The translations under genes and the position numbers were made by a program. A stretch of 64,000 nt of DNA from JAZSNL01 sp045536365 (GTDB taxonomy: Bacteria > Bacillota_I > Bacilli_A > ML615J-28 > CAG-313). The stretch is taken from positions 1-64,000 of the forward strand of contig JAZSNL010000014.1 in the NCBI GenBank assembly GCA_045536365.1, in the 5' to 3' direction. Within the stretch, counting starts at the first letter, position 1. Every line of letters begins with the position of its first letter. The notes under the pieces are model-generated. The model saw only the letters and a program-made list of their open reading frames with translations. It was not told the DNA's origin and did no database searches. Below, one piece after another: positions 8,954 through 18,412 of the stretch.

Positions 8954-10892
8954 TATTTTCAACATAGATTCCTTTTTTACTTACACTATCAGAATCATTT
9001 TTAATATAAATATCATAAGAATCATCACTAATTTTTAAAACATTTTCTTTTTCAAAATATTCATATTTTAAATTATCAAAATCTAGTTCTTTTCTTAATT
9101 TTATCATTTCCTTTATATAATCAACAATATCAGATGAAAATTCCATATTCTCCCAAGGAAAATGATTATACTCATCACTTAAATTATAAGTATTTCTTTC
9201 ACCTTTTTTAGTTCTTAATAATTCCATTCCACTATGAATAAAACAAATTCCTTTTGTTAATATTAAAGTTCCTAATACTAATTTAACAATTTCTTTTTCC
9301 TCATCAAGTGTTAAATTAAGACTTTTTATTGTATCATAGAAAGTCATATCATCATGAGATTCTATATAATTAACAGTTTGATTAGAATCAAGGAATAAAA
9401 GATCATCATCTTTTGATCCTTTAAGTAAGAAAATTAATTTTTTTACATCATACTTTTCCCCTATTGTAAACTTAGGAAAACCTAAATTTCTCTTTTGAAA
9501 GAAATCACGATAAGTATCATTAAAGAATGAAATATTTTTCATTAACCAATAATTTTTCATATTAGCTTCACGTTCAGCTGGTAAATATGTTTTCATACAC
9601 CAACCTTCGCCATAAATTGAAACAAATTTATTATTTAAACTTGTTCTTCTATATATTTCATTCATTAATTCAACATTTAATAATCCCATTAAATCAAATC
9701 TAAATCCATCTATTTTATAAAAATTTTGATAGAATAAAACACAATCAATAATAAATTTACTAATCATCTTCTTTTCACTGCTTAAATCATTACCACATCC
9801 AGAAGAATTAGTTAAAAAACCTCTTTCATCAGTACGATAAACATACCCTGGTACTAATTTTCCTAATGAAAAGTTTTCGTGATCAAAAACATGATTAAAA
9901 ACAACATCCATATTAACACCTATTCCATATAAATGAAATAAGTCTATCATCATACGTAGTTCATTAATTCTTACCTTTGGATCTTCTAAATCTGTACTAT
10001 ACCACCCACTAGGAACAAAGTATTGTTCTGGATTATATCCCCAATTGTATTTAAAATTAGGATCAAATGAATTCTTAACCTTTTTATTTACTCCACCAAA
10101 TTCAAATATCGGCATTAATTGAACATGGGTAATATCTAAATTCTTTAAATAATTTAATCCATATCCTGGTAATTTTAATGATTCAATCATTCCAATGAAT
10201 GTACCTTTATGATTAACTGGTAATGTTGAAGTAAAATCACGAACACTAAGTTCATAAATAATCATATTTTCTAATACATTTTTTTCATTATCAATAAAAG
10301 AACATTTATTTTGATATAAACTATCTAAATCAACAACATAATTATATGTTCCTAATTCATTAGTTGTTATACCATATGGATCAGTTGTTGTTTCATATTC
10401 TTCATTTATTCTAAATAAATAATAATATTTATAATTATCTAAATCTCCTTGGATAGTTATTTCCCATACACCATTTTTATAATAATTCATTAAATGTTTT
10501 TCATCATTTAAAATTAAATACATTTCTTTTGAAACAGGAGACCACACTCTAAAAGTAGTTTCATTTTTATGATAACGATGTCCTAACCATTCATCAAAAT
10601 AATTCTCAACTTCAAATCTTTTTGTTTTAGTTATTTTCCCTAAAAATAATAAATATCTTAATTGTGGATTAACAATAATTTCATAGTCTTTATGTAAACA
10701 TATTTTAAGATTAAAAGAACAATGCAAATGAATTTCATTATAATATTTTTCAATACGATCAACTTGAATAAAAGATGCATTAGGTTCATCTAATCTTCTA
10801 ATAAGTAATGAATTATATTCAACATTAGAAGGAATAATTATTTTTAGATAATGATAATCTTCTAAATATGCACCATAAACGCTATTTTTCAT
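8943..10892 (-). CDS. pulA: Type I pullulanase (GH13 debranching enzyme)
   Basis: I use ATG 10892, preceded by GAGG at 9 bases; this gives 649 residues and an 11-base overlap with the upstream gene. There is no signal peptide, so it should act in the cytoplasm on glycogen or imported branched maltodextrins, cutting alpha-1,6 links. A carbohydrate-binding-like N-terminal domain (CBM48 type) precedes the GH13 barrel. The pullulanase signature YNWGYNP is at 282-288. Catalytic residues are visible: nucleophile Asp 400 in GFRFDLMG, acid/base Glu 429 in YGEGW, and Asp 514 in ESHDD. Its place in an operon with a LytTR regulator and a radical SAM gene is unusual. Type I pullulanases are about 600-720 residues, so it is complete. 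Confidence 0.9.
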   Translation of the reverse strand: MKNSVYGAYLEDYHYLKIIIPSNVEYNSLLIRRLDEPNASFIQVDRIEKYYNEIHLHCSFNLKICLHKDYEIIVNPQLRYLLFLGKITKTKRFEVENYFDEWLGHRYHKNETTFRVWSPVSKEMYLILNDEKHLMNYYKNGVWEITIQGDLDNYKYYYLFRINEEYETTTDPYGITTNELGTYNYVVDLDSLYQNKCSFIDNEKNVLENMIIYELSVRDFTSTLPVNHKGTFIGMIESLKLPGYGLNYLKNLDITHVQLMPIFEFGGVNKKVKNSFDPNFKYNWGYNPEQYFVPSGWYSTDLEDPKVRINELRMMIDLFHLYGIGVNMDVVFNHVFDHENFSLGKLVPGYVYRTDERGFLTNSSGCGNDLSSEKKMISKFIIDCVLFYQNFYKIDGFRFDLMGLLNVELMNEIYRRTSLNNKFVSIYGEGWCMKTYLPAEREANMKNYWLMKNISFFNDTYRDFFQKRNLGFPKFTIGEKYDVKKLIFLLKGSKDDDLLFLDSNQTVNYIESHDDMTFYDTIKSLNLTLDEEKEIVKLVLGTLILTKGICFIHSGMELLRTKKGERNTYNLSDEYNHFPWENMEFSSDIVDYIKEMIKLRKELDFDNLKYEYFEKENVLKISDDSYDIYIKNDSDSVSKKGIYVENKKQ

Positions 10893-11481
10893 CTTTATTA
10901 TCCTCATTATATTCTTTTTCAATATAGAATACTTTTGTTTTACTAAAACTTACAATTACATAAGTTCCAAGAATCGATAAACCAAATACCATAATTCCTC
11001 CCATCACGACAACAACACCAGTAATTTGATCTTTTTCAATCCAAGATTCACCAGGCACATAAAAAGTATTTTCATAAACTTCTTCTTTTAATAAATCAAA
11101 TGAATATTCAAACTCTATTTGTAAAGTCCCTATTTGCATATACTCAATATCAAATTCTAAGTAATAACTCCATAAATCACCAACATTCTCAGGAATTACT
11201 CTTTTTAAAGTACCTTCATTTTCCCTACCTGATTCAAAAGAAACTTCTTTTTGACCATTTGTTAAAGTTGAAGTAACTTTTAAATATGATAAAGATTCTT
11301 CAGTTTTAAAAGAAATATTAATTCTTACTTTATTCTTTAAATAAACATCTTCAAAAGAAACAGAAACATCATATAATTTAGATTTTTGATTTGCAGAAAG
11401 AGTAGGTTTAGAAATAAATAAACTAAATAAAAACATTAAAACAATTAAACAACTAGTTAATTTAATTACAAGTTTTTTCAT
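10882..11481 (-). CDS. Secreted, C-terminally anchored protein of unknown function
   Basis: Start ATG 11481 has AAGGGG 8-9 bases upstream and lies one base after the stop of the preceding gene. The 199-residue product has a signal peptide (basic start, hydrophobic 8-25), an extracellular domain of about 120 residues predicted to be mostly beta strands, a membrane segment near 150-172 and a short charged cytoplasmic tail. I do not recognise the domain. Tight packing between a DUF3021-like membrane protein and pullulanase suggests an envelope-sensing or envelope-stress role, but this is inference from position only. Confidence 0.7.
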   Translation of the reverse strand: MKKLVIKLTSCLIVLMFLFSLFISKPTLSANQKSKLYDVSVSFEDVYLKNKVRINISFKTEESLSYLKVTSTLTNGQKEVSFESGRENEGTLKRVIPENVGDLWSYYLEFDIEYMQIGTLQIEFEYSFDLLKEEVYENTFYVPGESWIEKDQITGVVVVMGGIMVFGLSILGTYVIVSFSKTKVFYIEKEYNEDNKDEK

Positions 11482-11482
11482 T

Positions 11483-11911
11483 TTATTCACGCCCCTTGTA
11501 ATTAGATAAACTATCATTTAATATTTGGTTTTCACGATTATTAAAATAATAAACAACACCTGTTAATATAATTAGTCCTATAAAAGATACTAAAATAGAA
11601 ATTAACATAGCAGATACTTTATTATGATACATTTTAACAATGAAACACATTACATAAACACCAATATTTAATATTAAATATATTAAATCAACTTGAACTA
11701 CTTGATTTAATTTTTCAATCAATAAAACAACAAATATTAATAAAGTTACTATAATTGAAATAATAAATATTAAAACAAAATCTTTAAATGTTAACGCTCC
11801 AGACAAACCAGTAAGTAAAGATAAAAACACATTAGAAAGAGTTAAAAACGAAAAACTAACCGTGAAAATAATTAATAAACTAAAAATACTAAGCTTTGAT
11901 CTATTTTTCAT
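11483..11911 (-). CDS. Four-helix membrane protein, DUF3021-like partner of LytTR regulator
   Basis: ATG 11911 follows GGAGG by six bases; the longer frame would use TTG inside that site. The 142-residue protein has four membrane segments and little else, the size and layout of DUF3021 proteins. In Firmicutes these are very often encoded directly after a small LytTR-domain regulator, exactly as here (10-base gap). Such pairs are thought to form a membrane-tethered regulatory module in which the membrane protein controls the DNA-binding protein. Assignment rests on topology and context, since I cannot run a profile search. Confidence 0.65.
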   Translation of the reverse strand: MKNRSKLSIFSLLIIFTVSFSFLTLSNVFLSLLTGLSGALTFKDFVLIFIISIIVTLLIFVVLLIEKLNQVVQVDLIYLILNIGVYVMCFIVKMYHNKVSAMLISILVSFIGLIILTGVVYYFNNRENQILNDSLSNYKGRE

Positions 11912-11921
11912 ATTCAACCTC

Positions 11922-12359
11922 CTATCCTTGTAATTTTCTCTTAAATTCTTTTGCGTAAAGTCTAGTAATAATCATTTTTTCTCCATTATCTAAACACGCA
12001 AGAATTCTTCCATTTACTAGTGTAGATACACGTTCAATTTTTAAAATATTTAATATTACTGTTCTTGATACTCTTATAAACGAAGTATTCTTTAATACTT
12101 CTTCTAATTCTACTATTTTATAGTTTACTTCATAAACATCTTTTTTTACATAGGCAAATACACGATTTTCAACAGCTTCAAAATAATAAATATCATCTAA
12201 ACTTAATCGATAATTTTCACCATCTTTTTTACCAGTTACATTAATATAATAAGTACTAATCATTTCAATTAGCTTATTAATCTTCTCATTTTTTTCTCTA
12301 CATTTAATCGTTATTTCGGTTTCTTTGAGACTAGCATCTTCTTCAACTGTTAATTTCAT
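11922..12359 (-). CDS. LytTR-family DNA-binding regulator
   Basis: The 145-residue protein has a short N-terminal region (1-45) followed by a LytTR DNA-binding domain (about 46-145), recognisable from DDIYYFEAVENRVFAYVK and FIRVSRTVILNILKIERV. It lacks a receiver domain, so it is the stand-alone type paired with DUF3021 membrane proteins. GGAGGTG precedes the ATG, which overlaps the stop of the radical SAM gene by four bases (ATGA), indicating coupled translation. It likely controls its own operon; LytTR proteins bind direct repeats near promoters, but I could not identify repeats with confidence. Confidence 0.85.
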   Translation of the reverse strand: MKLTVEEDASLKETEITIKCREKNEKINKLIEMISTYYINVTGKKDGENYRLSLDDIYYFEAVENRVFAYVKKDVYEVNYKIVELEEVLKNTSFIRVSRTVILNILKIERVSTLVNGRILACLDNGEKMIITRLYAKEFKRKLQG

Positions 12360-13195
12360 GAATTCACCTCCTTGTTTGAACGAAATTTATTTTTAAAACT
12401 ACATCTTTGGCATAACCCCGCAACAGATATATTTTTATTCCATCCTTCTTTAATATTTAAATATTTATTTTTATTTAAAATATCAGATAAAGATTCTTCA
12501 AAAATATTACCTAAATTAATTTTCCCCAAGTGATCTAAACAACATATTGTTACAATTCCATTTACTAAAATAGCTAATTGACTTACCCCACCTAAACATC
12601 TGCCTACTTTATATTTGGGTTCGTTATCCAAACTAGGCCACTCAAATTCATCATCATAAGAAATTCTAACATTAGGGATACTTTCAATATTTATTTCTTC
12701 TAAATATTTTTCTATTTTATTATTCAATTCTTTATTATTATTTTTATCATTCCAAATTCGTAGATTAATACCTAATTTAGGATTTCTAATTTGTTTTAAA
12801 TATAAAAATTCTTTTAAATTATTTAAATATGTCATTTGATCATATAAATTAAAATTAATTAAAGATTGTAAGGAAATATTAATTTTCTTAATATTAGAAT
12901 ATTTTAATAAAACATCCTTTTTACTTTCCAACAATACTCCATTAGTAGTAATACAAACATCAATATTTTCATTATTACATATTTTAATGAACTCTTCTAA
13001 TTCATTATGTAATAGTGGTTCACCTTTAACATGAAAATACACAGTCTTTGTATATTCTTTAATATTATTAATAATTAATTTAAATTTATCAACTGTCAAA
13101 AATTCACCTTGATTCATACTAGATGAAGGACAAAAAGGGCATGATAAATTACAGTTATTTGTTATTTCAATATAAATATATCTAAACTTTGACAT
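12356..13195 (-). CDS. Radical SAM protein with SPASM-like C-terminal cysteines
   Basis: I start at ATG 13195, six bases after GGAGG; an upstream ATG at 13210 would place that site inside the gene. The 279-residue protein has the radical SAM cluster motif CNLSCPFC (Cys 15, 19, 22) near its N-terminus and KGEPLLH, the SAM-contacting GEP-type motif. The C-terminal third has further cysteines (RCLGG, TICCLDH, LCQRCSFK) arranged as in SPASM or twitch domains that hold an auxiliary iron-sulfur cluster, followed by GNIFEESL typical of this group. Substrate is unknown; no precursor peptide gene is visible next to it. It heads a five-gene operon. Confidence 0.85.
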   Translation of the reverse strand: MSKFRYIYIEITNNCNLSCPFCPSSSMNQGEFLTVDKFKLIINNIKEYTKTVYFHVKGEPLLHNELEEFIKICNNENIDVCITTNGVLLESKKDVLLKYSNIKKINISLQSLINFNLYDQMTYLNNLKEFLYLKQIRNPKLGINLRIWNDKNNNKELNNKIEKYLEEINIESIPNVRISYDDEFEWPSLDNEPKYKVGRCLGGVSQLAILVNGIVTICCLDHLGKINLGNIFEESLSDILNKNKYLNIKEGWNKNISVAGLCQRCSFKNKFRSNKEVNS

Positions 13196-13218
13196 ACCAG
13201 TTTCCTCCATTTTAAAAT

Positions 13219-13247
13219 ATTATATCATAAAATAATCATTTTATCAA
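13219..13247 (-). promoter_or_regulatory. Promoter of the radical SAM-LytTR-pullulanase operon
   Basis: On the minus strand TTGATA (13242-13247) and TATAAT (13219-13224) are 17 bases apart, with an extended -10 (TGATATAAT). It lies about 25 bases upstream of the preferred radical SAM start. Confidence 0.7.
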
Positions 13248-13328
13248 ATATAAAAATATTATTAACACATCCAATAACTTTACACAAAATGACAAAGAAG
13301 TTTTATATAATAATATTAGGAGGTTATT

Positions 13329-15920
13329 ATGAATTATAATAAAACTTATCAAGAAATCATTTATCATTTAAATTCAAATATCGAAAAAGGTATTAATAAT
13401 AAAGAAGTTAATATAAGACAAAAAACATATGGTAAAAACATTCTACAACAATCTAAAAAAACACCATTTATTATTAAATTTCTTTCCCAGTTCAAAGACT
13501 TCTTAATTATCATTCTTTTGTTTGCGGCAGTAATATCAGTAATTGTAAACCCAAATGAATGGTTAGATAGTTTAATAATCCTATTTGTCGTATTACTTAA
13601 CGGTATCTTAGGCTACATTCAAGAAACTTCAGCGGAAAAGGCAATCGAAGCATTACAAAAACTTTCATCTACTAATTCTAAAGTTATTAGAAATGGAGAA
13701 ATTATCATTATTGATTCAAGCAATTTAGTTCCTGGAGATATTTTGCTTATTGAATCAGGCAACTATATTCCAGCAGATGGAAGAATAATTGAATGTTCAA
13801 ATTTGCAAGTTGATGAAAGTTCAATTACAGGTGAATCGAAAACTGTCACTAAAAGTAGTGAAACCATAGATACAGAAAAAAATATTCCCTTAGGAGATCA
13901 ACACAACTTAGTCTTTGCAGGAACATACGTAACAAATGGAAATGCTAAAATTATCATAACCAAAATAGGAATGAATACTGAAGTAGGAAAAATCGCTCAA
14001 TATTTAAACACCAACAAACAACCTACAACTCCTCTTCAAATAAAATTAAACCAAATTGGCAAAATAATAGGAATAGTTTGTTTAATCATATGTTTATCAG
14101 TATTTTTATTAAAATATTTAACAGGTAGTTCAATTAATAATAGTTTCATTACAGCTGTAGCTTTAGCAGTAGCAGCAATTCCCGAAGGACTATCAACTAT
14201 TGTAACAGTAATATTAACGATAGGCGTTAATAAAATGGTAAAAAAACACGCAATAGTAAAAAAACTTCCTGCTGTTGAAACATTAGGTTGTACAAATATT
14301 ATATGTACAGATAAAACAGGAACACTTACCCAAAATAAAATGCAAGCTTCTTCAATATTCTCTGATTTCTTAAAACCCATTACTTCTTCTTTTTCTAATC
14401 AAGATAAAGAACTATTAAAATTCTTAACAATATGTTCTAATGTAACGATTGATAAAGACAATAACTTAATAGGAGATCCTACAGAAACAGCAATAGTTAA
14501 AACATATCTAGATAAAATCAGCAACACTTTACCTAATGAAAATAAATTATTTGAAATACCATTTGATTCAAAAAGAAAAATGATGACATCTGTTATCTAT
14601 TTAAATGATAAATACTATATTATTACTAAAGGAGCCCCTGATTTAATAAGCAAAATTTCCATCAATAAAATGTATACTCAAAATATGTTAAAAGCAAACG
14701 AAGAAATGGCAAAACAAGGATTAAGATCCATTGCAGTAGCATATAAAACATTAACTCAATTACCTAAAAAATTAACTTCTGAAACACTTGAGACAAATCT
14801 TCATTCTATAGGACTTATTGGATTAAAAGACCCTATTAGAGAAGGCGTAAAAGAATCAATAAATGAAGTAAAAAGAGCAGGAATTAAACCAATTATGTTA
14901 ACAGGAGACTACATAACAACTGCAGTAAAAATTGCAGAAGAATTAGAAATATTAGATAAAAACCATAAAGCAATTTCATGTAATGAACTAGAACAACTAT
15001 CAGATGAAGAATTTTTAAATACTATTGATGATTACACAGTATACGCCAGAGTAACACCAACTGATAAAGTAAGAATAGTAGAAACTTGGCAGAAAAAAGG
15101 AATGGTCGTTGCAATGACAGGAGATGGTGTAAATGATGCACCTGCATTAAAAAAAGCCGATATCGGCTGTGCAATGGGATCAATCGGAACAGATGTTGCC
15201 AAAGAAGCATCAGATTTAATATTAGTTGATGATAATTTTTCAACGATAACTTCTGCTATCGAAGAAGGAAGAAATATCTATTCAAACATTAAAAAAGTAG
15301 TAGCCTTTTTACTATCTAGTAATATTGGTGAAGTTTTTACAATTTTTATCTCAATTTTACTTTTTGCAATATTTAAACTTCCACAATTTTCAACTGAAGG
15401 ACCTCTTCTTGCAATTCATCTTCTATGGGTCAATTTAATAACGGATACATTACCTGCTTTTGCACTTGGCTTTGAAAAAAACAATGATGATTTAATGTCA
15501 TATCCTCCAAGAAATAAAAATGAAAGCTTTTTTAAAAATGGTTTATTTAAACAAATCATTTTTCAAGGTATAATAATAGGAATTTTATCAATAGTTGCAT
15601 ATATAATCGGTCAACAAACCTCAATTAAAACAGGACAAACAATGGCATTTATTACATTATCTGGAACTCAATTATTCCATTCATTTAATCAAAAATCTAA
15701 TAATAGTATTCTAAAAGATAACATCTTTAATAATCCTTATTTAATTATTTCATTTTTAATTGGTTTCTTTTTATTATTAGTAATTACTTATACAAATCCA
15801 ATAAATTCTATTTTTAAATTAGTTCCCCTTTCTATTAATAATTTACTTATTTGTATCGCTTTATCTTTCTCTATTATAATCTTAATAGAAATATCTAAAC
15901 TATATAATAATAAAAAGTAA
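13329..15920 (+). CDS. P-type Ca2+-transporting ATPase (SERCA/PMCA-like)
   Basis: The 863-residue protein has all P2-type ATPase landmarks: TGES in the actuator domain (167-170), PEGL in membrane helix M4 (285-288), the phosphorylation site DKTGT at Asp 328, and TGDGVND in the hinge. M6 reads NLITDTLPAFALG, the pattern of calcium pumps (NLVTDGLPATALG in SERCA), which favours Ca2+ over Na+ or K+. Ten membrane helices are expected, with four after the P-domain region. It should expel Ca2+ from the cytoplasm. TAGGAGG precedes the ATG. It is a single-gene unit between a divergent promoter and a bidirectional terminator. Confidence 0.9.
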   Translation: MNYNKTYQEIIYHLNSNIEKGINNKEVNIRQKTYGKNILQQSKKTPFIIKFLSQFKDFLIIILLFAAVISVIVNPNEWLDSLIILFVVLLNGILGYIQETSAEKAIEALQKLSSTNSKVIRNGEIIIIDSSNLVPGDILLIESGNYIPADGRIIECSNLQVDESSITGESKTVTKSSETIDTEKNIPLGDQHNLVFAGTYVTNGNAKIIITKIGMNTEVGKIAQYLNTNKQPTTPLQIKLNQIGKIIGIVCLIICLSVFLLKYLTGSSINNSFITAVALAVAAIPEGLSTIVTVILTIGVNKMVKKHAIVKKLPAVETLGCTNIICTDKTGTLTQNKMQASSIFSDFLKPITSSFSNQDKELLKFLTICSNVTIDKDNNLIGDPTETAIVKTYLDKISNTLPNENKLFEIPFDSKRKMMTSVIYLNDKYYIITKGAPDLISKISINKMYTQNMLKANEEMAKQGLRSIAVAYKTLTQLPKKLTSETLETNLHSIGLIGLKDPIREGVKESINEVKRAGIKPIMLTGDYITTAVKIAEELEILDKNHKAISCNELEQLSDEEFLNTIDDYTVYARVTPTDKVRIVETWQKKGMVVAMTGDGVNDAPALKKADIGCAMGSIGTDVAKEASDLILVDDNFSTITSAIEEGRNIYSNIKKVVAFLLSSNIGEVFTIFISILLFAIFKLPQFSTEGPLLAIHLLWVNLITDTLPAFALGFEKNNDDLMSYPPRNKNESFFKNGLFKQIIFQGIIIGILSIVAYIIGQQTSIKTGQTMAFITLSGTQLFHSFNQKSNNSILKDNIFNNPYLIISFLIGFFLLLVITYTNPINSIFKLVPLSINNLLICIALSFSIIILIEISKLYNNKK

Positions 15921-15950
15921 TAAACAAACTAAATAGTTTGTTTATTACTT
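15915..15950. terminator. Bidirectional terminator after the Ca2+ ATPase gene
   Basis: A perfect 16-bp stem with an AAAT loop overlaps the ATPase stop codon. T-runs follow it on both strands, so it also ends the leftward gene that stops at 15953. Confidence 0.9.
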
Positions 15951-15952
15951 TT

Positions 15953-17254
15953 TTATGAATTTATAGTAATTAAGTCTCTTGTTTCTTTGACATCTAAAAT
16001 TATTTTATAACCATGCAATCTTTCAGCTTCATAACATTTTGTTTCGTTAATGACAGCGACTACGGCTCTCTTAATTTTTTCTTCCAATTGATCTAATACA
16101 CCATCAAGATATCTATCAAAGTCATTATCAAAATGATTAAAATTATAATCGACAGTATATTGATCTTCACCATATAATTTTTCAATATAATAAAAAGCAG
16201 TTACTTTTATAATAGTTTTATTGCGGGAAAATCCTGTAGAACAGATAGCAGACACTTTAGTTTTTATTGAATAAGAGTTCAATACAACAAAGTTTTTATA
16301 TAATTTAAAATTCATACAAACAGAATCGATTCTACGATTAATTTTTTTCATACAATTTTTAATCTCTTCTGAACTTGCTGAAGAATTATCTGATGAATAA
16401 TTCTTTGATCTTCCCCTTTTTCTATTTATTCTCGATTCGCTTTCTTCTTCCTCTTCATTTTCCTCTTTCTTTTCAGCAAGTTTCTTTATAAAAGCAACTA
16501 AAAAGATAAAAAATTGTCCTAATTTTGTAAAAACAAATTTAAAGAAATCTCCGATAGCAAGGAAAATATCTCCAAAGAAATTCCCAATAGCACCAAAGTC
16601 AATACATTTAGCAATTGGAGTGAACTCTTCATCAGGGTCAAATGGTAATCCTTTTATATTGACCGACACAATTATAGCACCCAGACCAAGTACAGTTATA
16701 AGACCTCCGCCTAATGTAGCAAAGAAAGGAGTCCATGCGAAAATATATCCAAATAATAGGCCTAATAAAAATGCAACTATATAACCAATTATTGGGGCAA
16801 ATACCATTGCCATCTTAGGCATATCTGTTTTTGAAGCAATATAATAAAGATTAAGCATTAAAAGCGGTAATATTTGAATTCCATATAATATCGCTCTCAT
16901 AAAAGGATTAGGAATCAACATCATAAAATTCCACATATAATGTACAACTATTCTGTATTGTGAAATACATGCGACAATAAAATAGTATGTAAACGGGATA
17001 TTTTTAAGAATAATCCCAAATTTATTTTCTAAAAATTCAAAATCCAATATATCATAGAAAAACGCCATTATTATATCAATTGAAGCAACAAATGTGTAAG
17101 CAGAAGAAAGTATTGAAAGTTCATTAAAATATTCTAAATAATATTTAGCAAGCACTTCATCTACAACTTTTCGCATAATAAAAAAGATTATAATATTAGC
17201 AACTAAATGTAATATAAATCGGCCTACTCTGGTCTCAAATAAAAACTCTCCCAT
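15953..17254 (-). CDS. Polytopic membrane protein with acidic linker and soluble C-terminal domain, unknown
   Basis: I prefer ATG 17254 over an upstream GTG at 17266, since GTGGTG then serves as a weak ribosome site. The 433-residue product has about six or seven membrane segments in its first 240 residues, then an amphipathic stretch, a strongly charged Glu/Lys/Arg/Ser-rich linker (about 260-305), and a C-terminal domain of about 130 residues without membrane segments. I do not recognise the family. It is the last of three tightly spaced leftward genes, following the small protein with a Listeria-Bacteroides-type repeat by 15 bases. Confidence 0.6.
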   Translation of the reverse strand: MGEFLFETRVGRFILHLVANIIIFFIMRKVVDEVLAKYYLEYFNELSILSSAYTFVASIDIIMAFFYDILDFEFLENKFGIILKNIPFTYYFIVACISQYRIVVHYMWNFMMLIPNPFMRAILYGIQILPLLMLNLYYIASKTDMPKMAMVFAPIIGYIVAFLLGLLFGYIFAWTPFFATLGGGLITVLGLGAIIVSVNIKGLPFDPDEEFTPIAKCIDFGAIGNFFGDIFLAIGDFFKFVFTKLGQFFIFLVAFIKKLAEKKEENEEEEESESRINRKRGRSKNYSSDNSSASSEEIKNCMKKINRRIDSVCMNFKLYKNFVVLNSYSIKTKVSAICSTGFSRNKTIIKVTAFYYIEKLYGEDQYTVDYNFNHFDNDFDRYLDGVLDQLEEKIKRAVVAVINETKCYEAERLHGYKIILDVKETRDLITINS

Positions 17255-17269
17255 ATATTTCACCACATT

Positions 17270-17620
17270 TTATTTTTCAATCCATTTAGCGTATAAATGT
17301 AAATTTTTACCAGGCATAGTTTGATAAGGAAAAGTGGTTTCAAATTCTGGATCTAAATACCATCCAGCAAAAATATATCCTTCTCTTACAGGATTTGAAG
17401 GTAAAATAATAGGGCTATTAGCTTTATATTTTTTAACCTCTACTTTTTCATTTTCTCCTTCTTCATATCGGTAATGATAAACAATTTTAAATTTTTTAAG
17501 AATTGAATATAAAATTAAAGCAAACCATGGAATACATAATATTCCTACAGTTAATAATATTTCGCCATCACTATAATCATAATGTTCAGCTTCTTCTAAT
17601 AATAAAAATAAATTATTCAT
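17270..17620 (-). CDS. Small membrane protein with a Listeria-Bacteroides (Flg_new/InlB-type) repeat
   Basis: ATG 17620 follows GGAGG by five bases and overlaps the preceding stop by 8 bases; the longer frame starting at 17632 includes the ribosome site. The 116-residue product has an acidic N-terminus, one membrane segment (about 19-39) followed by KKFK, and a C-terminal repeat with PVREGYIFAGWYLDPEF and LHLYAKW, the hallmark of the Flg_new beta-grasp repeat. These repeats normally occur in long surface proteins. By the positive-inside rule this one would face the cytoplasm, which is unexpected. Function unknown. Confidence 0.65.
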   Translation of the reverse strand: MNNLFLLLEEAEHYDYSDGEILLTVGILCIPWFALILYSILKKFKIVYHYRYEEGENEKVEVKKYKANSPIILPSNPVREGYIFAGWYLDPEFETTFPYQTMPGKNLHLYAKWIEK

Positions 17621-18305
17621 ATTTACCTCCATATGATTTTAAAGTGTTTTTCCAATTTAAAAACCCTTTATTTTTTCTTTTATAAGTATTAAGAATTTTT
17701 ACAATAATTTCATTAAGATCTTTTTTCATACCTGAATGTTTATATTCTTCATATACTACTTTTAATTTTTTATATCCTTTAATATAAAATAATCTGCTTA
17801 TAAGATAATGTTTTATTTCAAATTCGATATCTGCTATTAATAAATTAGTTTTAATAATATCTTTTAAGTCATCAACATATTTAGTTAAATTATATACTAT
17901 TAATGTATTATTATATAACTTAAATAAATTTTTATTATTTTTCTTAATTTTTAATTTACTTCCTAATCTAATATGGTCATAATAACATCTTATTAAAAGT
18001 TTTCTTTCTTGAATATCACGATTATGTAAAAATAGTTCATCAATTAATCTTTTAGCTTTTCTTAATGTATTATATGCTTTTTGAATATTATTATCTAATT
18101 CAACATAATTTTCCTCAAAAGAACTTTTTTCTAAATACATTTCAATTAATTCGATTTTATCTTTATTTAATACTGTGATGTTGTATATTTCTTTTAAAAC
18201 TTTTTCTATTTCTTTTATTACTTCATATTTAGTTTCTTTATTTTTAATAGAAAGTAATTCTTCTTTTTTTAATATAACAAAATCACGTTTATCCTTTAAG
18301 CTCAT
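17613..18305 (-). CDS. Lys/Glu-rich helical cytoplasmic protein, unknown
   Basis: The 230-residue protein has no signal peptide or membrane segment and is rich in Lys, Glu, Leu and Ile, with long predicted helices. The pattern of helix pairs is reminiscent of TPR-like or helical scaffold proteins, but no repeat consensus is clear. ATG 18305 has AGGATA six bases upstream. It is the first of three overlapping genes ending at 15953, with the next gene starting inside its last codons, so the three products probably act together. I do not recognise it. Confidence 0.55.
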   Translation of the reverse strand: MSLKDKRDFVILKKEELLSIKNKETKYEVIKEIEKVLKEIYNITVLNKDKIELIEMYLEKSSFEENYVELDNNIQKAYNTLRKAKRLIDELFLHNRDIQERKLLIRCYYDHIRLGSKLKIKKNNKNLFKLYNNTLIVYNLTKYVDDLKDIIKTNLLIADIEFEIKHYLISRLFYIKGYKKLKVVYEEYKHSGMKKDLNEIIVKILNTYKRKNKGFLNWKNTLKSYGGKYE

Positions 18306-18387
18306 ATTATCCTACCCATTATTACCTTTATTATATTATACCACATAATTATCTATATTTCAACGCATAATCACATTTTCTTATAAA

Positions 18388-18412
18388 AAAAGTATAGGTA
18401 AACTATACTTTT
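18388..18412 (-). terminator. Terminator of udk
   Basis: A 10-bp stem (AAAAGTATAG with its complement) and a 5-base loop are followed on the minus strand by a run of seven Ts. The hairpin begins inside the udk stop codon. Confidence 0.85.

Noticed and set aside
12350..12365. Mycoplasma-type code with TGA as Trp
   Set aside because: TGA is used as a stop at ATGA overlaps (12356, 20381, 53138) and Trp codons are TGG in conserved positions.
13279..13311. Promoter of the Ca2+ ATPase gene (TTTACA and TATAAT)
   Set aside because: The spacer would be 21 bases and the -10 is not extended, so I did not list it although a promoter must lie near here.
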